The notes beneath the pieces are model-generated. The model was not told the DNA's origin, ran no database searches, and saw nothing but the letters and a program-made list of their open reading frames with translations. Both the position numbers and the translations under genes were made by a program. Below, one piece after another: positions 28,584 through 35,518 of a stretch of DNA of 64,000 nt. The DNA comes from Micromonospora sp. M71_S20 (GTDB taxonomy: Bacteria > Actinomycetota > Actinomycetes > Mycobacteriales > Micromonosporaceae). The stretch's first letter is position 1, and every line of letters starts with the position of its first letter. Location: NCBI RefSeq assembly GCF_003664255.1, contig NZ_RCCV01000003.1, positions 1 through 64,000 on the forward strand, read 5' to 3'.

Positions 28584-29263
28584 GCACCGACCCGGACCAG
28601 ATCCGCCGGGAGATCGAAGCCACCCGGAACAACCTGAGTTCCGACGTGGACGCGCTGGCGTACAAGGTCAGCCCCGCCCGCATCGTCGACGACCGCAAGC
28701 AGCGGGCCCGCAACGCACTGCAGAATGTGAGGGACAAGGTGATGGGAAGCGCTTCCGACCTGGGTCACAGCACCAAGCACGGCGCCCACGCGGTGGGCGA
28801 CCACGCCTCCTCGGCGGCGTCCACCGTGAGCGACAAGGCCCACTCGGCCGCCTCGACGGTCAGCGACAAGGCGCACTCGGCGGCCTCGACGGTCAGCGAC
28901 GCCGCGCAGCGGGCGCCGCACGTGATCCGGCAGAAGTCCGAGGGCAACCCGCTGGCCGCCGGCCTGATCGCCTTCGGCGTCGGCTGGCTCGCCTCCTCGC
29001 TGATCCCGGCCACCAGCCGCGAGCAGCAGGTGGCGTCGCAGGTCAAGGAGAAGGCCGGCGAGCACGCCGGGGTGGTGAAGGAGAAGCTGGGCGAGGTCGC
29101 CAGCGAGCTAAAGGAGGAGCTGCGCGAGCCGGCGCAGCACGCCACCCAGTCGGTGCGCTCCACGGCCCAGGACGCGGTGCACGCCGTCAAGGACGACACC
29201 CGGTCGGCCGCGCACGACGTGAAGGACCACGCGCAGCAGTCGCGCGAACAGGTGCGGTACTGA
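28580..29263 (+). CDS. DUF3618 domain-containing protein with 11-residue repeats
   Basis: 227 residues. DUF3618 occupies the N-terminus (PDQIRREIEATRNNLSSDVD, residues 5-24). Three tandem SAASTVSDKAH repeats (about 78-110) follow, then a membrane helix (123-143, NPLAAGLIAFGVGWLASSLI) and a long Glu/Lys/Ala-rich amphipathic helix. 11-residue periodic helices resemble LEA-type desiccation proteins and apolipoproteins. The ATGA overlap with the holin-X gene shows translational coupling. Function unknown; a structural role in envelope stress is inferred from the motif, the operon and the sigma-B-like promoter. Confidence 0.87.
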   Translation: MSTDPDQIRREIEATRNNLSSDVDALAYKVSPARIVDDRKQRARNALQNVRDKVMGSASDLGHSTKHGAHAVGDHASSAASTVSDKAHSAASTVSDKAHSAASTVSDAAQRAPHVIRQKSEGNPLAAGLIAFGVGWLASSLIPATSREQQVASQVKEKAGEHAGVVKEKLGEVASELKEELREPAQHATQSVRSTAQDAVHAVKDDTRSAAHDVKDHAQQSREQVRY

Positions 29264-29285
29264 CCAGCCCGATCACCGTACGCCG

Positions 29286-29334
29286 CAGCTCGCGGCCACT
29301 CCCGGAGCATCCTCCGGTCAGTGGCCGCGAGCTG
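29286..29334. terminator. Bidirectional terminator hairpin
   Basis: Perfect 15-bp outer stem (29286-29300 with 29320-29334) with a nested 6-bp inner stem, between the convergent DUF3618 and glycosyltransferase genes. Confidence 0.82.
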
Positions 29335-29381
29335 TCGTGTGCGTCCCGGGCGCGTCCCGTCGTGGGCGGGGGCGCGGGCCG

Positions 29382-30428
29382 TCAGCGCAGGTGACGGCGG
29401 AGGGTGCGTTCGAAGTGGGCGGCGCGCCGCACCCGTCCGCCGGCGTAGCGGACCCCGCCGAAGAGCAGGCGCCGGCCGACGGCGAGCCAGCCGCACACGC
29501 CACGTTCCAGCACCCAGAACGGGGCCGCCAGGGCGGTGGCCGGCGGGAAGACCGCGCCGCCCCCGCCCCGGCGCCGGCCCGCCTCGGCGAGCGCCACCGT
29601 GGTCGCGGCCGCCCCGAGCAGCAGCCCCGGTCGCCGGGTCGCGACCGCCGCCGCCAGTGCCGGCAGGACCGCGAGCGAGGCCACCAGGCGGGCCGGCTGG
29701 GCCAGGTCGTCGTACGCCTGGCGGACCCGCTGGCCCAGGAAGTGGGCGGTGTCGGGCGGCAGCCGGCGTACGTGCAGCCAGGCGGGTGCCGCCTCGGTCC
29801 CCCCGTACGCGCGCACGGTGCGGATCAGCTCCAGGTTCTCGAAAAGCACGTCCGGGTCGTACCCGCCCATGGCGAGGAAGGTGCTCCGGCGTACCGCCAG
29901 GGTGCCGGGGTAGTCGGCGCCGAGCGCCCGGTTGAGCAGGGTGCGCCCGGTGTCCCACCACGCGTGCCAGGGCAGCGGGTCGAAGTAGTTCTGCGGCCGG
30001 ACCAGGTCCACCCGGTCGAGCAGCCGGTGCACGGCGAGCAGCCCCGCCTCGTCGTAGCGGACATCGTCGTCGGCGATCACCACGTGCTCGTGCCGGGCGG
30101 CGCCGACGCCGGTGAGCACCCCCGTCACCTTGCCGTTGACGCCGCGCAGGGCGGGATCCGGCCGCAGGTGCCGGACCAGGCCGCGCCAGGCCCGCGCGTG
30201 CCGGGCGAACAGTTCCGGGGCCGACCCGTCGACCACGGTCACGTCGACCCGGGCGCTCAGCCGGCGCAGGTATCCGGTCAGCTCGGCCAGGCCGGCGTCG
30301 TCGGTCCAGCGCAGCGGCAGCACGTACGCGAGGGGAAGCCGGCGGTCTTCGGTGTTTCCGGCCGTCGGCGCGCCGGTGCCGCGGTCCTCGCCGGGAGCGG
30401 CGCCGGCCGGGCGGGCCGGGGCGCTCAC
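29382..30428 (-). CDS. Glycosyltransferase family 2-like protein with C-terminal membrane segments
   Basis: 348 residues. The N-terminal GT-A domain shows ARVDVTVVDGSAPE, then NGKVTGVLTGV and VIADDDVRYDE, where DDD is the metal/nucleotide-sugar motif; GGYDPDVLFENLELI matches the acceptor-side ED region. Two or three hydrophobic segments (about 245-300) anchor the C-terminus. It resembles exported-polysaccharide or glycolipid transferases; the sugar and acceptor are unknown. The GTG start overlaps the methyltransferase stop (GTGA), so the two are cotranscribed. Confidence 0.82.
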   Translation of the reverse strand: MSAPARPAGAAPGEDRGTGAPTAGNTEDRRLPLAYVLPLRWTDDAGLAELTGYLRRLSARVDVTVVDGSAPELFARHARAWRGLVRHLRPDPALRGVNGKVTGVLTGVGAARHEHVVIADDDVRYDEAGLLAVHRLLDRVDLVRPQNYFDPLPWHAWWDTGRTLLNRALGADYPGTLAVRRSTFLAMGGYDPDVLFENLELIRTVRAYGGTEAAPAWLHVRRLPPDTAHFLGQRVRQAYDDLAQPARLVASLAVLPALAAAVATRRPGLLLGAAATTVALAEAGRRRGGGGAVFPPATALAAPFWVLERGVCGWLAVGRRLLFGGVRYAGGRVRRAAHFERTLRRHLR

Positions 30429-31162
30429 GCCTGCTCCGGGCGGCGGTAGACGGACACGTGCTCGCGGCTGTGGTCGGTGAACGGCCGGCCGCCCCAGTCC
30501 TCCCACCGGTGCTCGCGGCGCAGCCCGGCCAGCTCGGCCATCAGGTCCAGCTCCGCCGGCCAGGCGTAGCGGTGGTTGGCGGGCAGCAGGTGCACGCCGC
30601 CGTTGGTGAAGCGGACCTTCGTGGTGGTCATCCGCTGCTCGGCGGGGTGCAGCAGGGCCGCCTCCAGCAGCACCACGTCCTCCGCCACCCGCACCGGCCG
30701 CAGCGCGCCGCCGGCGCGGAAGGCACCCGGGTCGGGCACCCACGCCTCGACGACGAACCGGCCGCCGGGGCGCAGGTGGGCGGCGGCGTTGCGGAAGACG
30801 GCCACCTGGGCGGCCTGGTCCGGCAGCGCGAAGATCGTGTTGAACGCGAGCACCACCAGGGCGAACTCGCCGGGCACCCGGGTCTCGGCGAAGTCGCCGA
30901 CGGCCACCTCGACGGCGTCCCCGCCGGGCTTGGCGCGCAGCCCGGCGGCCATCTCCGGGGAGCCCTCGATGCCGGCGACGGTCAGTCCCCGCGCGACCAG
31001 CGGCAGGGCGAGCCGGCCGGTGCCGATGCCGAACTCGCACACCGGGCCGCCGTCGGCGAGCGCGGCGAGGCGCTGCACCGCCGCGTCCGGTGTCAGGTGC
31101 GCGTACGTCTCGTCGTAGACGTCCGCGGCGTGCCGGCCGTACTCGCTGGCGTCGAAGGACAC
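30425..31162 (-). CDS. Class I SAM-dependent methyltransferase
   Basis: 245 residues with the class I Rossmann fold: motif I VCEFGIGTGRLALPL (about 41-55), acidic residue at the end of beta-2 (GIEGSPEM), GDF at motif II and LRPGGRFVVEAWVPD at motif III. Substrate unknown; pairing with a glycosyltransferase suggests a sugar or glycolipid. GTG start with GGGAGG upstream, behind a sigma-B-like promoter (31221-31197). Confidence 0.87.
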   Translation of the reverse strand: MSFDASEYGRHAADVYDETYAHLTPDAAVQRLAALADGGPVCEFGIGTGRLALPLVARGLTVAGIEGSPEMAAGLRAKPGGDAVEVAVGDFAETRVPGEFALVVLAFNTIFALPDQAAQVAVFRNAAAHLRPGGRFVVEAWVPDPGAFRAGGALRPVRVAEDVVLLEAALLHPAEQRMTTTKVRFTNGGVHLLPANHRYAWPAELDLMAELAGLRREHRWEDWGGRPFTDHSREHVSVYRRPEQA

Positions 31163-31196
31163 GGTGCCTCCCGGTGGTGGTGGGTGCCCGCAGCAG

Positions 31197-31255
31197 GTGC
31201 CCGGTTATCGGCCGGGCAAACCGGTGCGTCGTTTCGGTCGGGCGGTCCCGGGTAG
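31197..31255. promoter_or_regulatory. Back-to-back sigma-B-like promoters
   Basis: Minus strand: GTTT (31221-31218), 15-nt spacer, GGGCAC (31202-31197), reading into the methyltransferase-glycosyltransferase pair. Plus strand: GTTT (31231-31234), 15-nt spacer, GGGTAG (31250-31255), reading into the SRPBCC-dehydrogenase pair. The two -35 elements are only 9 nt apart. Confidence 0.6.
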
Positions 31256-31306
31256 CGCAACTGGTGCGGGTGGTCCATCCCCGGGCACCCGGGTGGAGGA
31301 GACGTG

Positions 31307-31942
31307 ATGACCAGCAACGGAACGAGGTGGGCGCTGCTCGGCGCCACCACCGTGACCGTGGTCGGCGTCGGCCGGGCGGTGGCCCGTCGACGACGCCGGC
31401 GCCAGCCCGAGCGCCGCGACGGGTGGTACGTGGTGCGGCGCGGGGTGACGATCGACCGGCCGGCGGAGGCGGTGATCGGCTTCTGGACCGACCGGGAACG
31501 GATGGACCGGGCGTTGGCCGAGTGGGCGACGCTGGAGCAGCTCGGCGACGACCGCTGGCGCTGCGTGGCGCGGGACCCGGCCGGTGGGGGCACCGAGTGG
31601 CGGGCAGAGATCACCGTCGAGGGCCCCGGGCAGCTGCGCTGGCGGGTCACCGACGGGCCTGAGCAGGAGGGCACGGTCCACCTGACACCGGCGCCCCGGG
31701 ACCGGGGCACGGAGGTCCGCGCCGAGCTGCGGTGGCGCTCCGGGCCGCTGCGCCGGGCGTTCGGACTCCTCGGCGGCGACGACCCGGACCTGGCCCTGCG
31801 GGACGTGCTGCGTCGGGTGAAGGCGCTGGTGGAGTGCGGCCAGGTCATCGACACCCGGCGGGACCCGTCCGGGCGCGGGCCGGCCCAGGAGAAGGCGACC
31901 GACAAGGTGCGGGAGAAGCTGAGGACGGGAGGACGGGCGTGA
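31307..31942 (+). CDS. SRPBCC (polyketide cyclase/dehydrase-like) protein with N-terminal membrane anchor
   Basis: 211 residues. A short helix (about 7-24) followed by an Arg run anchors the protein, with the SRPBCC domain (about 42-180) on the basic, cytoplasmic side. The domain opens with the typical VTIDRPAEAVIGFWTD and has the beta-sheet pattern ending in RVKALVECG. Such domains bind hydrophobic ligands. ATG at 31307 is chosen because GGAGGA lies 7-8 nt upstream; a GTG one codon earlier is also possible. The stop overlaps the dehydrogenase start. Confidence 0.82.
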   Translation: MTSNGTRWALLGATTVTVVGVGRAVARRRRRRQPERRDGWYVVRRGVTIDRPAEAVIGFWTDRERMDRALAEWATLEQLGDDRWRCVARDPAGGGTEWRAEITVEGPGQLRWRVTDGPEQEGTVHLTPAPRDRGTEVRAELRWRSGPLRRAFGLLGGDDPDLALRDVLRRVKALVECGQVIDTRRDPSGRGPAQEKATDKVREKLRTGGRA

Positions 31943-33111
31943 GGGCGCTCTGCTGGGAAGGCGTCGGCAAGCTGGCCGTACGCGACGTGCCGGAGCCGCG
32001 GATCCGCGCCGAGGGCGACGTCATCGTCAAGGTCGGCGCCAGCAGCGTCTGCGGCTCGGACCTGCACCTGATCAACGGCTTCCTGCCGGCGATGCGGGAG
32101 GGCGACGTCCTCGGCCACGAGTTCATGGGCGAGGTCGTGGAGACCGGCCCCGGCGTACGGCGGCTGCGCGTCGGCGACCGCGTCGTGGTCGGCTCGGTGG
32201 TGGCCTGCGGCGGCTGCTGGTACTGCCGCACCGAGCAGTACTCGCTCTGCGACAACTCCAACCCGCAGCCGGTCTTCACCGAGAAGCTCTGGGGCCACTC
32301 GCCGGCCGGCATCCTCGGCTACTCGCACGCCGCCGGGGGCTACTCCGGCAGCCACGCCGAGTACGTCCGGGTGCCCTTCGGCGACATCGGGGCGTTCACT
32401 GTTCCCGACGGGGTGCCCGACGACTCGGTGGTGTTCGCCTCCGACGCGATGCCCACCGGCTGGATGGCCGCCGACTTCTGCGCGCTGAAGGGCGGCGAGG
32501 TGGTCGCGGTCTGGGGCGCCGGCGGGGTCGGCCAGATGGCGGCCCGGTCGGCGCAGCTCCTCGGCGCCGAGCGGGTGATCGTGATCGACCGGCTGCCGGA
32601 GCGGCTCGCCACCGCCGCCGACCGGCTCGGCGTGGAGACGGTCAACTACGCCGAGACCGACGTGCTGGAGGCGCTGCGGGAGATGACCGCCGGCCGGGGG
32701 CCGGACGCGTGCATCGAGGCCGTCGGCATGGAGTCGCACGACGTCGGGCCGGTGTACGCGTACGACAAGGCGAAGCAGACCGCCCGGATGCAGACCGACC
32801 GCCCCACGTCGGTCCGACAGGCGATCATGGCCTGCCGCAAGGGCGGCACGGTGAGCATCGTCGGCGTCTACGCCGGCCTGGTGGACAAGTTCCCGCTCGG
32901 CGCGGCGATGAACAAGGCGCTGGTGCTGCGGATGGGGCAGATGCACGCGCAGCGCTACATCCCGATGCTGCTGGACCGGATCGCGGCCGGGGAGATCGAT
33001 CCCGGCTACCTGGCCACCCACCCGATGCCGCTGGAGCAGGGCGCGCGGGGCTACGAGATGTTCGAGAAGAAGGAGGACGGCTGCCTGCGCAGCGTCCTGC
33101 ACCCGGCCTGA
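31939..33111 (+). CDS. Zinc-dependent alcohol dehydrogenase (formaldehyde/threonine-dehydrogenase-like MDR)
   Basis: 390 residues, medium-chain dehydrogenase/reductase. Catalytic zinc ligands: SSVCGSDLH (Cys about 38) and GHEFMGEV (His-Glu). The structural zinc lobe is ACGGCWYCRTEQYSLCD. The nucleotide motif is VWGAGGVGQMAA followed by VIDRLPERL, so NAD(H) preference is likely. The long form with an insertion near VGMESHD resembles the formaldehyde-dehydrogenase-like group. GTG overlaps the SRPBCC stop (GTGA). Substrate unknown. Confidence 0.9.
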   Translation: MRALCWEGVGKLAVRDVPEPRIRAEGDVIVKVGASSVCGSDLHLINGFLPAMREGDVLGHEFMGEVVETGPGVRRLRVGDRVVVGSVVACGGCWYCRTEQYSLCDNSNPQPVFTEKLWGHSPAGILGYSHAAGGYSGSHAEYVRVPFGDIGAFTVPDGVPDDSVVFASDAMPTGWMAADFCALKGGEVVAVWGAGGVGQMAARSAQLLGAERVIVIDRLPERLATAADRLGVETVNYAETDVLEALREMTAGRGPDACIEAVGMESHDVGPVYAYDKAKQTARMQTDRPTSVRQAIMACRKGGTVSIVGVYAGLVDKFPLGAAMNKALVLRMGQMHAQRYIPMLLDRIAAGEIDPGYLATHPMPLEQGARGYEMFEKKEDGCLRSVLHPA

Positions 33112-33124
33112 GCGCGCCACGACC

Positions 33125-33162
33125 GCACCGCCCCGGGGCCGACGAGGTCCCCGGGGCGGTGC
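33125..33162. terminator. Terminator hairpin between convergent dehydrogenase and P450 genes
   Basis: Perfect 14-bp stem (33125-33138 with 33149-33162), 10-nt loop, between two convergent stops. Confidence 0.82.
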
Positions 33163-33167
33163 CGTGT

Positions 33168-34415
33168 TCAGGCCGTGCGGCGGACGTTGGTGATCAAAAA
33201 CCCGCTCGGCGGCAGCGCCGGCATCCGGTGCAGGCTCACCGCCAGGTCCTGCGGCGGCACGTCGTACCGCATCGTCGTGGTCAGGTTCGTCACCGCCCGT
33301 TTCATCAGCTCGATCGTGATCCACTCGCCGGCGCAGCGGTGACCGGTCAGGTGCTCGCCGCCGCCCTGCGGCACGGGGGCGAACGGGTCGCCCCGCCAGC
33401 CGGTGAAGCGCTCCGGCCGGAACCGCTCCGGCTCCGGCCAGAGCGCCGGGTGGTGGTTGGTGCCGTACAGGTCGAGCAGCACCCGCCGGCCGCGCGGAAA
33501 GTGGTAGCCCTGCCAGTCGAACGGGCGCCGGACCCGGGCGGCGGCCACCGGGAAGAAGGGGTAGTAACGGCGTACCTCCTGCACGAAGCTCTCGGTGGCC
33601 TCGTCGCTCTCCCGGACCCGTTCCCGCCAGGCCGGGTGGTCGTGCAGGGCCAGCGCGGCGAAGACGACGAAGCGGTCGACGGCGACCGTGGGGCGCAGCA
33701 CGTTGAGCAGCTCGACGGCCGCGATCCGCCGGGGGAGCAGCCGACCGTGGGCGTCGCGGTGCTCGGCGATCACCCGCAGCGCGCTGCCCTCGGGGGCGGG
33801 GAGGGTGTCGGCGCGCTCCCGGTCGACGACCCGGCCGATCCAGCGTTCGCCCCGGCGGCGGCCCCACAGGCCACGCCAGTGCTGGGGGCCGAGGGCCGCC
33901 GGCCCTTCGATCATCGCGTGCAGTTCGGCGGTACGCCGGTCCACCTCGCTGTCCGCGAGCGGTACGCCGGCCCAGGCGCAGACCGCGCGGGTCAGCATCC
34001 GGCCGACCTCGTCGTAGAGCACCACCGGCCCGCCCGACTCCCAGGACGGGACGCGGGCCCGCCACTCGTCGTCGAAGAGCTGCGCGAGCTGCCGGACCGC
34101 GGTCGGCGTCATGATCGACATGAACATGGCCTTGCGGTCGGCGTGGTCCGTCCCGTCGAGGCCCTGCACGCCACCGCGGCCGGTGAGGGTGCGCTGCGCC
34201 CGCTTCGGCATGGCGCCCGCCCGGACGAAGCGCTCGGTGTCGTAGAAGAGCTCCGCCGCCGGCCGGCCGCGCAGGCAGATGGTGGGCTCCAGCAGCAGTC
34301 GGGCCTGGAAGATGTCGGTGCCGTGGCGGTCGCAGCGTCGGCCGACGAAACGGTAGCCGTCGCGCAGGAACGCCATGGAGCTGTCCGGGCTGCGTTCCGT
34401 CGGGATGGTCGCCAT
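33168..34415 (-). CDS. Cytochrome P450, CYP152-type fatty-acid peroxygenase
   Basis: 415 residues. The CYP152 signature is clear: heme loop PQGGGEHLTGHRCAGEW with Cys361, the R241-P242 pair in the I helix (LLNVLRPTVAV) that replaces the usual acid-alcohol pair and binds the fatty-acid carboxylate, and EVRRYYPFFP. CYP152 enzymes use hydrogen peroxide directly and need no reductase; none is encoded nearby. At the position where OleT has His85 this protein has Gln84 (GGVQGLDG), as in P450-BSbeta, which predicts alpha/beta-hydroxylation more than decarboxylation. AGGAGG precedes the ATG; a sigma-B-like promoter lies at 34498-34474. Confidence 0.92.
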   Translation of the reverse strand: MATIPTERSPDSSMAFLRDGYRFVGRRCDRHGTDIFQARLLLEPTICLRGRPAAELFYDTERFVRAGAMPKRAQRTLTGRGGVQGLDGTDHADRKAMFMSIMTPTAVRQLAQLFDDEWRARVPSWESGGPVVLYDEVGRMLTRAVCAWAGVPLADSEVDRRTAELHAMIEGPAALGPQHWRGLWGRRRGERWIGRVVDRERADTLPAPEGSALRVIAEHRDAHGRLLPRRIAAVELLNVLRPTVAVDRFVVFAALALHDHPAWRERVRESDEATESFVQEVRRYYPFFPVAAARVRRPFDWQGYHFPRGRRVLLDLYGTNHHPALWPEPERFRPERFTGWRGDPFAPVPQGGGEHLTGHRCAGEWITIELMKRAVTNLTTTMRYDVPPQDLAVSLHRMPALPPSGFLITNVRRTA

Positions 34416-34473
34416 CGGGCCTCCTGGCCGGGGTGCGGCCGTTGCCGGCCGGGTCCTGTCCGTGCCTCTGCGT

Positions 34474-34498
34474 CTACCCAGGCCGGCGTGGCTGAACC
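34474..34498 (-). promoter_or_regulatory. Sigma-B-like promoter (GGTT-N15-GGGTAG)
   Basis: Minus strand: GGTT (34498-34495), 15-nt spacer, GGGTAG (34479-34474), about 60 nt before the CYP152 start. Confidence 0.55.
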
Positions 34499-34708
34499 CC
34501 GTGCCCGCGTCGGGCGGGCGGCGCAGAGGGGGCGGGGAGGGGCCAGCGGACGACGCGTCAGCTGGCCCCTCCCAGGGACGCGGAGAGCTGGTTTTCTCGG
34601 GGGAGCGGTCCGTCGGTCCGCCGCCGGCAGGACGCCGGCGGCGGCCGGGACGGAACGCGGGCGGCGCACCGGAGGACGAGGCCGCCCACGATCGCCACGG
34701 GAGGACAG

Positions 34709-35122
34709 ATGCGTGACAACAGGCCGGCGTACTGGCGGCAACGGCAGGCGCGGGAGGCGCTCGGCACGGCCGGGGAGGTCGCCGGCGCGTCGTTGATCGC
34801 GCCGCCCCGCCGCTCGGCCCGGCCGGACCGGTTCTTCACGGTGCATCTCGGCTTCACCGCCGCCGACCTGGCGCCGGCCCGGGAACTGGCCGTCGGATAC
34901 GCGGAGGCGCTGAGTCTGTTGCGGCCCGAGGTGGCCCTGGGCGCGTCGGCGCTGTCGCCGGCCGAGGCGTGGCAGCAGGCCGAACGGTTGTTCTGCGGCG
35001 CGTCCGGCCCGGACGGCGAGCGCTGCGCCGACGTCGCCGGCCATCCCGGCTTCCATCACGCGCCGGGGCCGGGCGGGCTCGGCTGGGGCGACGGCGACCA
35101 GCCCGCCATTCGAGATCATTGA
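34709..35122 (+). CDS. Hypothetical protein with a Cys/His C-terminal segment
   Basis: 137 residues, not recognised. The ATG has a strong GGGAGGA 6 nt upstream. The middle (FFTVHLGFTAADLAPARELA) looks like a strand-helix unit. The C-terminal 40 residues hold FCGASGPDGERCADVAGHPGFHHAP, with two Cys and three His that could bind a metal. Codon bias is normal for the window. A hairpin begins two bases after the stop. It is divergent from the CYP152 gene across about 290 bases. Confidence 0.6.
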   Translation: MRDNRPAYWRQRQAREALGTAGEVAGASLIAPPRRSARPDRFFTVHLGFTAADLAPARELAVGYAEALSLLRPEVALGASALSPAEAWQQAERLFCGASGPDGERCADVAGHPGFHHAPGPGGLGWGDGDQPAIRDH

Positions 35123-35124
35123 TG

Positions 35125-35178
35125 CGACAGCCGCGCGTGCGGGCGATTGGGCCCCGTCACCCGTACGCGCGACTGTCG
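35125..35178 (+). terminator. Hairpin after the hypothetical gene
   Basis: 14-nt arms (35125-35138 and 35165-35178) pair at 13 positions plus one wobble, with a 26-nt loop, starting two bases after the stop codon. Confidence 0.6.
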
Positions 35179-35518
35179 GATATGCGTCGGGAGCCTGGAT
35201 CCGGGAGCGGCCATCGCATTTGCCGGGTCACCAAAAAAGTGCTGTGCCGGGAATCCCGCGTACGGCTAATTCGAAACGGCGATCCCCTGCGGAGAAATTG
35301 ATCTCAAATCCCGCGCTGGAGCAACCCGATCGTCGATCGTCCGTTTTGTTGTCATTTAAGGGCCCAATTCGTGCCGTCGTCAGCGCCGAAAGGTCAGACC
35401 CGATCACCAATGCCGGAAGTGCTTCGTTTGTTCACCGAGGCAACCGCGCCAGGTGGCCGGGAGGTTGACTCCCCACCAGGCGGAAACGACCGCTCCTGCG
35501 AGTTCGGGGGAATCGCAC
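35179..35518. other. AT-richer leader region before the asparagine-synthetase-like gene
   Basis: About 340 bases of clearly lower GC than the surroundings, with runs such as CACCAAAAAAGTG and TCCGTTTTGTTGTCATTTAAG. No confident gene is seen. Short plus-strand frames (for example 35220-35468) lack convincing ribosome sites and codon bias. It probably holds the promoter and a long leader of the next gene; GGGGGAA sits 7-8 nt before its ATG. Confidence 0.55.
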
